In this document: piece by piece, positions 50,046-62,636 of the stretch
Numbering within the stretch: position 1 is the first letter of the stretch
Layout: each line of letters begins with the position of its first letter
Assembly (NCBI RefSeq): GCF_001704415.2
Contig: NC_030824.1
Coordinates: 30,685,022-30,749,021, forward strand
Length of the DNA: 64,000 bases
Reading direction: 5' to 3'
From: Capra hircus
Taxonomy: Eukaryota > Chordata > Mammalia > Artiodactyla > Bovidae
The notes under the pieces: model-generated
The model's database searches: none
What the model was told of the DNA's origin: nothing
What the model saw: the letters and a program-made list of their open reading frames with translations, nothing else
Made by a program: the position numbers and the translations under genes

Positions 50046-53000
50046 CATATGGGGAAACTAAGTAAAATCACAGCCTTGAATATTAATAAGGTTAACCAAG
50101 AGATAAGTAGCAAGGCATAGTATAGACAAGCATATTAATTTTGGTGTTGGAGACCCTCAGGCAAATTATTTCACCTTGGCCTGTTTTCTATTCTATAGAT
50201 AGGAATAATATCACTTTCCTCAAAAAGCTAATATGGTTACATGAAATAATGTTTATAAACCTAACATTGTTTGGCATATATTTCATTCTCAGAATTTTTG
50301 AAACTAAACACACCATTTTAATATTAAAAATTCCATTTTACTAACGTCATCCTCTTGAGGCTCTTAAAATTTTACATCAATCAGAACATTAAGTTGTCCT
50401 CTGAGGTTTATGTAGGTCTGGCAATGAACTACTAAGTTTTAAAATTTTTGTCTTTAAGACAAAATATTTACATTTTGACCTCCTTCCCCATCTCTCCCAT
50501 GAAGCAGAGCAAAAAGAAATATAAAAAGGGATGATTTTTTTTAAGTCACTCTTGAAAATAAGATGAACTTCTCTGTGGACCACACATGGCAACAGAAACT
50601 GTGAGCAGAGCTGAGCTATGGGCCTGTGGACTCCAAACAATAGCAGCTATGAGTTTTGGGAGAGGAATTAAATGTCCTCAGAAGGCTCACTGCCTGAAAT
50701 TGGGGGTTAACCCAAGCAAATGGCAATTCAATAAAATTAGAAATCAATTAACATGATTTTTCTACCTTAGAAAAACATATGTTGGGGGTGGGGCAGCCAG
50801 GGAGAGGAACTCACACACACAAAGACCAAAGTAGTCCAGATCACATTTATGATACAGCTAAGCCAGGGGAAGTTACAGAGAATCTTAGCATGAGATGAAG
50901 CAAACAGATCAAAAGAATGGATGCAGAACTCAAACCAAGTCATTATACGGTAACTGAATGACATATAGCATCTGAAACATGGTATTTGGAGGAACAGCTA
51001 TACACATACAAAAATAAATAAAACAAAACCCAAGAACTAAACCACAAGCAAAAAGAAATTCAGGTGGATTAAACATCTAAACACTAAACACACTAAACAC
51101 TTTTTTTAAACTTTTGGAAAGATGTACAGGAGAGTATCTTTATGACATTTGCTAGATAAGACTCAGAAAACACTATTATGAAAGACTGGTGAGATTACAT
51201 TAAAATTAAAAGTGTTTATTTAAGAAGATTCTATAATCAAATACAAGGATACACAGACTTCAAGACAGTTGAAACATACATAACAGAGCATTATGTAGTA
51301 TCGAAAATATGTAACAGCTATAAATCCATAAGGAAAAGACAAACCAGAAAAATGGGCAAAAGTTATCGCCTGTGAAATCACACCACATTTCCTCAATATC
51401 CTGTACTTACACGAGGCAGCACTATTCAGTGTTGGGGACTATCTATAAGAAATGAATATCAGAAGACCATTGGGGCCCTCTGGAGGCTGGTTACTACACA
51501 CACAAAATAGTATTTTTTTATTTGACATACAGTCAATAATATTAGTTTCAAGACAGTACTTTGTAGTGTTTTGGTAACACATGTGTGTGTTAAAAACATA
51601 AAAACACAAACTAGAATATGCAGTCCCTCTAGGACAGACGTTATCTCCGGGGAGAAAGGGATGGAATCAAAAGGTAATACAATTAGTTTCAAATGAATCT
51701 AACACTTACATATTAATATATTCATAGATCTAAAGAAAACATAACCAAATGCTAACACTTATTAAATTTGCATGGTGGAAATACATGGGTGTTCTTTAAG
51801 TGATTCACCTTTCCTCTTAGGTTGGAAATATTTCAGTAAAGTTTTAAAATAAGGAACCTGAAGAAATGAAAATAACATTTGCTTTGAACAATCTTATTTT
51901 TATAGATTTTAAAAATTGCAATTTTCACGACACCTAAGAAAAATATTTTTCTAACATCAAAATAAGCATCTCTTTGGTATAGCAACACACCACAAGTGTT
52001 ATCTTTAACAGAAAAACTTAATCAAGAACTGTGACTTAATATGCTAAATAACACTATCCTTTGCCCATCCATGTGTCCCCTTTCACAGGCCCATTGTGGG
52101 GCTTGGAAGTGTAGTTCTGTGCATACCTCCACAGCTACAAGAATTAAGACGCTGCATCAGATATGTCCAGAAGTCACACAACAGAGAATTAGTCGGCTTG
52201 ATCACCGACACATATGACACAAACTCACCAAAAGAGAGCGCGTGTGCACAACATATGAGACAAGTAAAACAGAGCATTGCCATGAAGATCAAATAATATG
52301 AAAACAATTACATCATTTAAATTTGATGCATTTTTTTAAAGTACTTGTTTAGAATTATTACACTCAGAATTTAAAATTATTACCTGCCAAGCTCCAAAAG
52401 TAATACTACAAAGCCATAATTTTGATAAGGCACTTTAAGGAGAACAATTAAACATATAAAACAGTGAATATAAGAAATATCCATAAAAGCAGTTAACCTC
52501 AGAAATAGAGGGGAAAAAAAATACGTATTTTTTCAAGACAGGCTTCAGTAAAAGTTTTTTTGAAAAGTATCACAGAGGGGTGAAAAATATTTATCATGTA
52601 TTTTTAAAAGTTGTTATCAAAGTTCAAATTCCTGTTTAAAAAAAGAAAGATAACATTTTCCTTAAAGTCAGTGAAGTTCTGACTCAAATACTTTTTCAAG
52701 AAACAATTAACATCTTTATGCTAAAGTTAAAAGAAAAAGCAGCTTTTAATTATGCTGCCAACTCTTATTTAACAAACATTTAGTGACTGTTGTGTAACAG
52801 TGTTTTAGGTTGCTGGAAATATGTAAGTAACTAAGACACAATCATTGGTTCTAGGGAACTTAGCCCAGTGAAGCTAAATCTAACATTGGTAACATGAAAG
52901 TTTACTTTCTTTGGGCCATAAATAAAGCTCAATTTCAAATTCTGCTCTTCTTGGCATCTTCTTGCAAATAGAAGAGCATAATGGTTCACCTAGTTTGCTA

Positions 53001-53254
53001 CTGGCAACACTGTGGCATTATTACCTACTGATTAACTTTCATAAAAGAGTCTTTGAAAGTTCAGAGAACAGAAAGTGTTTAAAGATAAAAAAATATGAAT
53101 CAGCCTCAAAAATAACATCAGCATTCTGTTTTCACAAAATGAAGAAAACCAAGAAAATTTTCATCTTTAAGTATCCAGAACCGTGCGATCATCCAGTCTC
53201 CATGGTACATGTGCAAACATCATAGATGAGGAGGTATGCATTATTACAGTCAAA
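50046..53254. other. RXFP1-C4orf46 tail-to-tail gap and probable C4orf46 3' UTR
   Basis: An old sense L1 remnant lies about 50990-51240. A MIR/L2-like piece (TAACAAACATTTAGTGACTG) lies near 52770-52860. The C4orf46 3' UTR should start at 53254 and run leftward, but its end is not identifiable. 52085-52300 is free of recognised repeats and contains a 66-codon plus-strand frame of unknown meaning. Confidence 0.5.
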
Positions 53255-53410
53255 TCAGTCATCAGGCTTCAAGGAATCATAGCCTTCTTTCAAGAGGTCC
53301 CGCCATGTTTTAAGGAAACGTGCATTTTCTGTACATTTGAAGGCAAGCTCTTCCACTTGAGCTGATACTGCAGATGTGGCTTCCAGAAGTTTGGTTAATG
53401 AAAATGCTGC
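53255..53410 (-). CDS. C4orf46: C4orf46 exon 2 (coding part)
   Basis: Encodes AAFSLTKLLEATSAVSAQ to LLKEGYDSLKPDD and TGA. Strongly conserved with human, which supports a functional gene. Confidence 0.95.
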   Translation of the reverse strand, partial: AAFSLTKLLEATSAVSAQVEELAFKCTENARFLKTWRDLLKEGYDSLKPDD

Positions 53411-54847
53411 CTGAAAATTTAAAAAAAAAAAAAGTAAAACTATATGTTTATTTTTAAAATTATCTCCCTATTTTATGAACCTAGCAGAAAATAGCTTAGA
53501 ATCCAATGCCCAAGTTCTTTTCTTTAAAAAGTTAAAAATCTTCAAACTACGACATGCCAGCTCTTTAGTGGAACCTAAAAAAATTGTCTACATTAAGTAA
53601 GCTTTGAGGACATATGTCTACCAGAAAGATTTACATTATGTATGAGACATGACCAGTCAGCATCTTTTTCGGGTGATAATACACTAGTCTCATTTAGCTC
53701 AACAAGACGATTTGGGCCCGTTGACACCAAGAAGTATTTGAAGGACTTATGATACAGCTCTTACTGATGGGAGGGAGCGACTTGCTCCGCTATTTTCATC
53801 TGTTTAACACTGCAGACCATGAAACCGTATGAACCAAAGAACAGACACTCTGAGCTCACAATTAACACCAACAAAAACAACACCCATGCAGAAAACACTG
53901 CAACCTTGGTGGAAAACTCATTTCTTGATCAAATGCTTTCTTCACCCACCGTATAAAATAACAATGTTCCTGGGTAACAAACATATCAGCACTGCATTCT
54001 ACACGCTCATTTAGAACAGCCTGGTTCAGCAAAGATGAAGCTGTGTCAGCATTTCAGCCATCTTTTTAAAACAACAAATACTTGCTGAGGAATGAGAGAA
54101 TAACGGAGTTCACCCCGCGGTTTGCAATCTGCACAGGAGGATCTCCCGGTTAAGACGACACCCTACAGACTTCATTTACTTGACCTTAAATCGAGAAACC
54201 CGACTGTGTGGCTGGGTGGCTGTGAGTGTACGCGCGCGTCTACAAACTGGAGACTCAACAGAAGCCGTCCAGACCAGGAATCCCGGCCATCAGAGGGACG
54301 GGTCTTTGTACTGTTAGGGGAAGCAATCTGGACCGCGGGGCGGGGACTAACCCTTCCTAACTGGGTCCGCTCAGAAGGATAATCGCCTACCCAGCAGGCT
54401 CTGGGCAGGCGGCCAACTAAACAGGGCGAGGGGGAGGGAGACGGATCAAGTCCCAGCAGAGGAATCCCTGTCTGGTCCTCAGCCCCGCAGACGAGGCAGG
54501 GCGGTGGGTTTGTGAACTGCGCCGTTTCGGGTTACACCGCGAGAGCGGAACCAGACCTCCAGGCACAAAGACCCGGCGCGGGCGTGGCGGGAGAGGGATG
54601 CCCTGGACTCCCGACGCGGCTCTTGAATACGTGCGGGACACGGCCCGGACCCGCCGGCCGCACTCACGTCTCCGATCTGCAGCTCCACCTCTTCCAGCGG
54701 GTCCACCAGTCGGCCGCTGCTCCTGCTCGGAACAGGCAAGCCCAAACCCCCTGGGGTGCCGGGGGAAGATGCTGAAGACGTGTCTGGAGAAGAAGAAGAA
54801 GGGGGCGGTGGCGGCGGGGAAACCTGCAGCCCGTCAGGGTTCGCCAT
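53255..54847 (-). CDS. C4orf46: C4orf46 orthologue, 111 residues, two coding exons
   Basis: Exon 1 is 54847-54668 (60 codons), exon 2 is 53410-53255 (51 codons plus TGA). The intron of 1257 bp has GTGAGT and TTTTCAG ends. The protein starts MANPDG with a Pro/Ser-rich, probably disordered first third, then LEEVELQIGD. The helical C-terminal half contains SLTKLLEATSAVSAQVEEL and ends SLKPDD. Human C4orf46 (also called RCDG1) is 113 residues, with a nearly identical C-terminal half. Its molecular function is not established. The start is chosen because it matches the human start and lies in the CpG island; the frame continues upstream without a stop for some distance, which is not taken as coding. 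It shares a promoter with ETFDH. Confidence 0.95.
54668..54847 (-). CDS. C4orf46: C4orf46 exon 1 (coding part)
   Basis: Encodes a proline run (PPPPPP, residues 11-16), a Ser/Thr-rich segment and LVDPLEEVELQIGD. The donor is GAC|GTGAGT, phase 0. Confidence 0.94.
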
Positions 54848-55080
54848 GGAGCGCGGCTGGGCGACTGGACCGGACTTGGGAGGCCGAACCAATACCAACC
54901 GTCTTTCAACCGCTCGCGCCCAAAGCCCAGCGGGCCCGCCTCCTCTCGGCTCTTCGCCGGGGACCGCGAAGCCGTGTCACTTTCTCGGGACAGCCAATCA
55001 GATGCCAATGAGTTCGCCTGAGGCTGCTCTCCTCTCCGAGGGAAAACCTCCCAGCGGGTTCCCAGACACCGGAACAGAAG

Positions 55081-55165
55081 ACCACAGCTCCCAAGGTGCC
55101 GTGCGCGCCGCTACGCCTCACCGTTTTGGGGCTCTGCGCGCGATTCATCCTGGGATTTGTGGTCC
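55081..55165. promoter_or_regulatory. Pair of inverted ZNF143/SBS-like motifs
   Basis: Plus strand from 55081: ACCACAGCTCCCAAGGTGCC. Minus strand from 55162: ACCACAAATCCCAGGATG. Both fit the ACTACAA-TCCCA-ATGC consensus of ZNF143/THAP11 promoter sites. They lie between the two divergent genes. Confidence 0.6.
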
Positions 55166-55516
55166 CCCCGCCCCCCCACTCCCCAACCATTCCGGCGCTC
55201 TCAGCGCACGCCGGGTGAGAGGCCGTGCAGCCTGCAGCCGCGGGCGGCGCTGGGACTTTGAGTCCCTTCCCGTGCCCCTTCGGTCCGTGACCCGGAAACG
55301 CTGCGGGCGTCGCGTCGCGTCACTCGTGGCGCCCGCGCACAGCAAGACAGGCGGGAGCGTGGTGAAGCCGGAGCGTTCGGCGGAGCAGGCAGGTGGTGAC
55401 TGCTTGCGTCTCGGCCGGCGATGGCGCCCCCAGTGGTTTAGAGGTCCCGCGCCCATACGAGCCAAGCCCAACCTCCCTCCCGGCGTCGGCCAGCGTCCTG
55501 TCTGTCTGCTGTGAAC

Positions 55517-55550
55517 ATGCAGGTGCTGCTGGCCAGATTGGCCTGCCCGG
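55517..55550 (+). CDS. ETFDH: ETFDH exon 1, coding start
   Basis: ETFDH (ETF-ubiquinone oxidoreductase) passes electrons from electron-transfer flavoprotein to ubiquinone at the inner mitochondrial membrane. The visible exon encodes MQVLLARLACP plus one base of the next codon and ends at GG|GTGAGC. This parallels the human start MLVPLAKLSCL with the same phase and length, the beginning of a mitochondrial targeting peptide. Its head-to-head position with C4orf46 matches human 4q32. The FAD, 4Fe-4S and ubiquinone domains are encoded beyond the window; no exon 2 was found up to 64000. The 5' UTR should lie just upstream, perhaps from about 55350. Confidence 0.88.
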
Positions 55551-56405
55551 GTGAGCGGGGTCTGTGGGCGCGGGTTGACAGAGCAAGGTCGCGGGGCAGT
55601 CCGGGCTCGCCTCGCTAGGGAAGAACTCGGGCAAGGGCGCGCGATCAGCGCCAGGTGGATCCTGGTTTCCTCCCCGGGCTTGTCCCTGTTGAAAAAGTTG
55701 ACAACTAGGGCAGAGGTCACGGGCGGAGGAAACTTGTCAACGCGGCTCCCGAGCGGAATCTTCCCCGAACCCTGGTGCTGACCCTCCTCCCAAAGCCCAG
55801 ATGTTGTCCTAGACTGCAACAGCCTTGTTGGAAAATGGGTAAATTAGCTATTACACAGATTTTCTCCTTGGTCCTCTCCTGACTTGCGTCTTGCAGCCGT
55901 CCTACTCCTTTCTTAAGAATTTGAACTCTGTTCTGTCACGTTGACATTTATATGGTACCCAAGTCATCAGGTTATCTCTGGAGCCGGAAATTTTTCTGTG
56001 TTGTCTAAAATTAACTCTACAGCGTATCGTGTTATGGTTGCCCCTAGAACCATCATGATGATTTGGTAAAATACCGCATTACCTCCCCTTTCACCTTAGA
56101 AAAAAAGTAGAATGATGTCATTGGACGGTTTTTGTTTGTTTTACTTAAAAACAGTTTAAAAAAAAGTTTACTCCAAGATATCTCTCAAAACTGACTTAAT
56201 TTTTTTCTGTAGTTTATTTAAATTTTGGTTCTAGAATAAACAAGTGTACATATTGCAAATTCACGGGTATTCTTGTGTAAATTTCAAAAAAAGTAGAATT
56301 TTGTCAAATTTGTCCACCATGTATTAAATAATTGGAATTTAAAGTTTCTGTTATGGTGCATGTTTTATGACACCTAATGTGTAAATACTGTTGACTGAAA
56401 AAAAA

Positions 56406-56836
56406 TGCACAACCTAAAAGGTTGAGGATTGTGTTTTACTCAGCAGGCACAGGGAGCGCTTAGGAGACAGCCTCTTAAGATAGCTCTGAGAGACAGCTCT
56501 GTAGAAGCCAGGATATATAGGAGTTTTTGCAAAAAACAAACAAGCTGAAACACACAAAATAGGTAGTTGGAACATCAAAAGATTACTGGTAATTAAAAAA
56601 ATATATCTCAAGTTAATGAATTTAGTGCTTTTCTGTGTATGGGAAGATGTAAGAGTTTGGGCTCATTGAAATCATTCCTTTGATACGTATCTCCACTATC
56701 TATCTATCAGTGTCCTGCGTTTCTCCATCCTGAATGCCTTCAGAGTACACAGTCAGGGACGTCTGCAGTAGCTGAGAGCCTGATGGCCACAACATCCTTT
56801 GTTTACTGATACAGCAGGTGATATTCTTTGTCCACA
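56406..56836 (-). repeat. LTR (downstream copy in element orientation)
   Basis: Shares GGAGACAGCCTC, TAGCTCTGA, GGAACATCAAAAG, GATGGCCACAACATC and TTTGTCCACA with 61821-62492 in the same order. Confidence 0.78.
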
Positions 56837-59502
56837 GTGCCTCCTCTAAGTCATAAATTTGACCAACATTTGGGAGTCATTTCATGACCAGTTTTTGTCC
56901 CTTGGTGCTAGGAAGGTTCATTCCTAGATCAGGCGAAGATTATGTTGATAGGCCACCCAATGTGTTATTTTTGGATCAGGTCCTGTTGATAATCTAAAAT
57001 TCTCTGGAGTGCCTGTCTCACTAGTTTATTATGATCCAGAAGATGTTTTCCCATGTCGTTTATTCCCATGTCTGAAGTTGCACTGTTACAATTATTCTGT
57101 GTAGAGTTAATCTGTATGTAAATTGTCTTAAGCCATTAATTTTGTTGGAGGCCTGGTTAAACATTGGATGATGCCAAAGGAAATTTTATGAAATAGAAAG
57201 GATATAAGTAATTCAGCTAATAACATTAATAAGGTCATAGTGCAGCAGAGAGAGGGACAAGTTATAAGTCATTTGAATCCAACAAGAGGGCAAATTAAAA
57301 CAATGATCAGTATAACTAGTTGTAGTCTGGTTGAAATAAGCTATCCAATCCACAGGAGAACCAGCTGAACAAGCCAGATTTTGGAGGGATCACGTAAAGA
57401 GAAAGATAATGTTTCATCTTCATTTACAAAGGTATACTTTATCAACTTGTTGTAGGTGAGTGTAAGAGGAAAGGTTTTTCAGTTCAGTGATATGATCTGA
57501 AAGTTATCAGGAATTTGTATTTGCCAAAAAGTCATTTTTATAAATCTTGAAGATCTTCATTTTACAAAAGCATCAGAGTGAAGCAATGATTATCTATAAA
57601 TGACAAAATACTTAAAATGACGTGGTTAAAGATCTGATTACAATGCAATTGACAAGAAACTTGGATATTTCTGCGACAGACAGCATTTTAAGATAATAAC
57701 TAGAATTATGATTGATAGCATTATATTGATAACAGGACATACCAGACTTCTGGGAGTTCTTTATAAATTTTAGAATATCTGTATTAATGACATCTAACCC
57801 TAAATGGCTTTACCACCACTTATGTGACAATGTTTCCCATGTACATTAACATAAATAAACAAACCTGATTAGTTTAATATCTCTCTTTGCAATATCAGGG
57901 TTCCTTTGAAGTATCCCAGAGTTAATTGAAGGTCAAAAGGACTTTAGTTAGAATTTGCTATTTGGGAAGTTTGTCAAAAATATCAAAAAGGTTTCAAAAC
58001 ACTAGTCAAGTAGGATCATAGGTCATTGTTGAAACAACACTTATTCACTTAACCAAAGTGACAAAATATTTCAAAAGCAAAAACAGATCATTTAGAGGCA
58101 CAGAAACTCAATCTGGTATCAAAAGCAGGGAAAATTTTGTTCTCTTAACAGAGAGAGGAACCAAGACTAGTCCTACTCCAGCCTACTTTTAATTACAAAA
58201 TCCATTTACATTACTAAATTTAATCTAATCCTAGCCTGACCATTTTTGAAACTCCTTTTTCAGGGCTTTTTTTCTATTGACCTTCCACAACTTTCTCTAT
58301 TCTTATTAGTTTGTTCCTTAATTTTTTTTATCCAGAAATAACTGACTCTAGGACAAAAGCACCCTTACAGTTCCAACAGGTTCATTTCTATTCTTCAGTC
58401 TTTTGCCGAAAACATACATCCTACTTTGCTTATACACTGAACTACTTCCCTTGATAGTTTTAGTAGCTTTGATTACGTATTATAGTTTTAACCTTTAAAA
58501 ACCTTAATCTTTAGCAGAAACCTAAAAGGAACAAGTGATTGTGAACTGTTTGTGAAACCAGCATTTCCCATTTGGGATATTCTATAACTTCTAGAAATGT
58601 ATATCTTCTCATAACATAATTTCTTTATTCTATGTGATACAAGATATGTCCAATAAAGCCAAAGATCTTTGGTTTCCCTCTTGTGAGGAAACAAAAGTAG
58701 GTCAATTTAGACCTGTTTAGCAATTAATGTTCCAGTATTTTATCTTATTTGAAATGACCTGGATATTCAAGGATTTCCCATCATTTAACTTACCAAAATT
58801 CAAATTACCAAAAATCTGAGAAACACCTAACAAAAGAATTTCTAAAGAGTTCACCAGAAAATTCTTATCTCATTTACCTTTATTGATTAACTTAAAATCA
58901 TATCAAGTTAAATTTTTTTTTCACATTGACAAACTCTATAACAGAAATGACATGAACTTACTGACCTTCCGTAAACTTAGGTACAATAAAAGTAAGACAT
59001 GTCTGTATTGACTAAACCAGTGAGCTTAAGGTAACTTTAATATCAGATATTAATTTAATATTGAATATTTTCTAGACCATGTGAGCCCCAAATTCCCTCC
59101 AACAAGTTTCTTTTATATTTAGAAATATTTAGTTTGTAAGCACTTACTTTAAGTCAATTAAATAGAGCTCTTTTATAAGTTTAATTTTGTTCATATTTTC
59201 CAGAGTTAGAGATATCTCATATGTGATGTGCACCCAGACACATAAACAGACAAAACTAGAGATCACATAGCTTCACTCTAAAAACTTAGTTATGAATCAG
59301 ATATTACCATATAAACTCACAAGTGTATAAGTAACAGTTGGAATAAGATAAATTTGTTTGCTCAGATTAATACTTCACTATTTGTGGAAAGGCCTTCAGG
59401 TTTATATTTGTCCTTGATAAACCCTTAAGGAGGCTAAGAATTAGAGTTTGGGTGAGGGAACCTTTCCAACAGTTGGAGTCTTAAAAGGTCTTTTTCCCAT
59501 TC

Positions 59503-59516
59503 CCCCCCCCCCCCAT
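59503..59516. repeat. Poly-C tract
   Basis: About 14 consecutive C in the LTR element's internal region. Confidence 0.8.
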
Positions 59517-61404
59517 TTTGGGTTTTATTTGATTGAGCTAATTAGGCTCAGTCTCAGTTCTCTGGGAGCTGTATTTACATTTCTGATCTGTAGAGACTTG
59601 CAAGGTACAGTAGCTCCTGATATTAAAAGATTGATTTGTCCAACTATACTTACTTTGATTTGCTTTTGTATCAGAGATTTCCAGCTAAACTGAAAATCAA
59701 AAAAGAGTCCCAGGTTATAGAACTTTAGAATTTAATTTGTCATGCTTTCAAAAACTTGCATAAGGCATTACAAAGCCCTTCTTTCTGAGTACATAGGTTA
59801 GACCCAGAGAAAAATGTCTATTATTTTTTTTTTTTAGCCTCTGAATATTAGTTCCCAGTTTTTACTTTATATTGTCTTGGCTCAGGTAACCCTATTGGTT
59901 TCCTTTCCTATATTTAAATAATATTTCCTAAGGGCCAGATTTATATACCCTATCTTATAATACCAAAAAGAGGAAGCCCAGTAAAACATGTCTATCCCAC
60001 AATATAATTCAGCAAAAGAGATGTAAACATCTTATATAAAGCCTATTTAAATGTACCAGTTTTTATAAACTTTCATCTCAATTCTGTCAACTTTTATACC
60101 TTTAACTTTGGTTCCCATTGGAACCCAGTCAGCAAGCTTTGGTCTTAAAAGGAGTCCTAGAAGCTTTCCTTTCTTTTATTCTCCAACCATTTTATCTATT
60201 TTGTATAAAAGATTCTCAGATCCCTAGTGAGGGACTGAGCCAAGGGATATAAGCCCTCTTGTCAGTCTTGTAACTTGACTAATAGGTCTAACTGCTGCCC
60301 CAACTAATTGGCAACTAGTTTGTCAGGTAGCTAAGTATAATTTTTTTCCCAGCCTTTTAAGGGAATATATTTTTTAACTGGGTAAATAGAGCAGACTTGT
60401 TTGGGGCTCATTAATATTGGGAACCAACAGGGTGTCCCTTTGGCTCATCCATCTTTACTTAGTGTTGCATCAAGTCCTTTTGCTTTAATCCCATTAACAT
60501 CCCAGTTATTAATAACCATCTTTAGATTTCTTTATTTTGGGAAACAAGTACCTTAAAATTTTTCACCTTGTTGGGAAGAAGTCTGTAGACTTCCCTTTCA
60601 GTTTTTTTTTTAACTTTCATCTTAATATTAAGTATTCTAATGCTTTTATTAGCATCTATAAGACCCATTGAGGGGAAGCAGAGACCAGAAATAAGTCTTC
60701 CCAAACTTTTTTTCTTTGTTTGTTTTAAAGGAGTTCTTAGGTTAATCATTATATGTGTTTTCACACCCTCTAATTTGCGTTTTTCATGGGTACCAATAAA
60801 ACAGTGCTTGTTATGAGAGCTCTCTAAAAATTTACCAATTTAAAATTTTTTCCAATTAAAAATCATCATCTGGCCATTAATGAGCTATATATTAATAGTG
60901 ACTCAAACCTATAAGATGCAGGAGGGTTCCCCACAAGAGAGTGTGGAGAATGCCACCTAAACAAGATCCAGAAGCTTTACTGCCCAAAATAGTCTAAGAA
61001 AATGAAGGCTGACACAATAAAGGTTAAGATTGCAAAGTCCCTGAGAGTTGGCACAGTGGACAACAGACTGCAGAATCTCAGTCTGTTCGATTGGCTGACA
61101 GATGTACAACATATGTGTACCTTCCGGATGGCAGAGGCCAAGTTTCAGGACACACCCCCCCCCGCCCCCATACAACACCAAAGATCAAGTAGGCATTTAG
61201 GCAAGTAGGCGAAGACACAGAAAGAGAAATGCAAGTTCCTTCTAGAGCACTTTTATCTCTTTAAGGGAATTCTGAAAAGATGTTTTATCAAGCTGGCTTT
61301 CTCTGACTTAACTCTGTACACGATGAAAGAACCCCATCTTAGTCATTTTCAAGGCGTGATTTCCTGTAATTCCCAGTTAAGTAAATTCTTGGAAGTATAA
61401 GTTT

Positions 61405-61450
61405 TGTATGTAGACACGACTGAAGCGACTTACCAGCAGCAGCAGCAAAC
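61405..61450 (+). mobile_element. Bov-A tail fragment
   Basis: GACACGACTGAAGCGACTTA followed by (CAG)n: only the last ~40 bp of a Bov-A2 copy. Confidence 0.65.
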
Positions 61451-61820
61451 CTACCTGGAATGTTAATCGGAGGCAAAGATATTAGGCCAGCCTCTCATTT
61501 ATTCACCCAGTCCAGAGCACTCAGTGTCTTTCAGCCAGGGAGCTTTCAACTCAACATCTTTCAGCTGGGGAGCTAGGTACCTATTATACTTCACCAGATA
61601 AAACTCAGAATCATCAACCAATAATCTGAAGTTCCTAGAACCAGGGAAGAGTCACCTGGATTCATCTTGACTGTCCAAGGAGGTGGGTGAGCAGAAGAGG
61701 CCACTACTGGTACCAAGGCTCTCGTTCCTCGTAGAGTTCAGGTGAAGGAGAGAAGTCAGCTTTAGGTCCTTTTGCAGTCACCAACTAGTCAGGTCAGCTA
61801 GTGAGGGGTGTAGGGTGGGA

Positions 61821-62492
61821 AGCAAAACCTAGAAGTTGAGAGTTATGTTGTATTCAACAGACATGAGTGCATGCTCAGTTGCTAAGTCATGTCTGACTCT
61901 TTGCAACTCCATGGGCTGTAGCCCACCAGGCTCCTCAGTCCATGGGGTTTCCCAGGAAAGAATACTGGAGTGGGTTGCCATTTCCTTCTCCAGGGTATCT
62001 TCCTGACTCAGGGACTGAACCCACGTCTCCTGCATTGGCAGTCAGATTCGTTACCACTGAACCACCAGGGAAGCCTGATATCAACAGAAATGCTGAGCAC
62101 TTAAACCCAGGAGACAGCCTCTGAGATAGCTCTGAAGGACTGTTCCAGAGAGTTAGGGGAATAGCCAGGATGTACAGGAGTTTAGGGCCAGGGGAGTAAA
62201 AACGGAAAAAACAGGTAGCTGGAACATCAAAAGGTTACTGCTAATTAGAGAAAACTAGACATCTCAAATTAATGAATTTAGCACTTTTCTCTGTATGGGA
62301 AGATGCCAGAGTCTAGGCTCATTACAGTTATTCCTTGACAAGCATCTTTACTATTTAGGGCCAGCACCTTGCTTTTCTCCATTCTGAATCCCCTCAGGGT
62401 TGTACTGTTGGAGGCAGCTGCTATGGCTGATCGCTTGATGGCCACAACATCTTTTGTTTACTGAAATTAGCAGGTGACATTTTTTGTCCACA
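61821..62492 (-). repeat. LTR (upstream copy) with nested SINE
   Basis: Homologous to 56406-56836 once the antisense Bov-tA at 61863-62078 is set aside (about 457 bp remain). Confidence 0.78.
61863..62078 (-). mobile_element. Bov-tA SINE inside LTR
   Basis: GCATGCTCAGTTGCTAAGTC to ACTGAACCACCAGGGAAGCC, antisense. It post-dates the LTR. Confidence 0.92.
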
Positions 62493-62636
62493 GTATGCTT
62501 TATGTTTTTCAAAATTTCAGAGTAATCAGATGCAATCTGCCCTCCTCTTAATTTAATTGAAATCATTCTTGGGTCAGGTGCTATCCAAATCCCACCAAAA
62601 TTACTATTTCTGTTTTTATTGGGTCTCTAAATCATT

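Larger units (their letters stand above)
54220..55760. promoter_or_regulatory. CpG island, bidirectional promoter of C4orf46 and ETFDH
   Basis: The only long GC-rich, CpG-dense block in the window. The two start codons face away from each other 669 bp apart (54847 and 55517). No TATA box is evident. CCAAT lies in CAGCCAATCAG near 54985, an ETS-like CCGGAAA near 55290, and two inverted ZNF143-type sites at 55081-55105 and 55141-55165. Long open frames through the island (for example 54756-55514 plus and 55145-55819 minus) come from GC bias. Confidence 0.88.
56406..62492 (-). mobile_element. Old endogenous retrovirus-like element with paired LTRs
   Basis: Two related LTRs in the same orientation (56406-56836 and 61821-62492) flank about 5 kb of AT-rich, frame-broken sequence. 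On the minus strand each LTR begins TGTGGACAAA. Just inside the downstream LTR is a purine-rich AGAGGAGGCAC, like a polypurine tract, so the element is read leftward. No gag, pol or env frame survives, and no matching target duplication is visible. The family is unassigned. Confidence 0.72.

Noticed and set aside
54756..55514. 252-codon plus-strand open frame in the CpG island
   Set aside because: It runs antisense through C4orf46 exon 1 and the promoter. Its length is explained by GC-rich, stop-poor sequence and no family resemblance is seen.
55145..55819. 224-codon minus-strand open frame opposite ETFDH exon 1
   Set aside because: It crosses the promoter and the ETFDH exon and intron in antisense. 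Arg/Pro/Gly-rich composition is typical of CpG-island chance frames.
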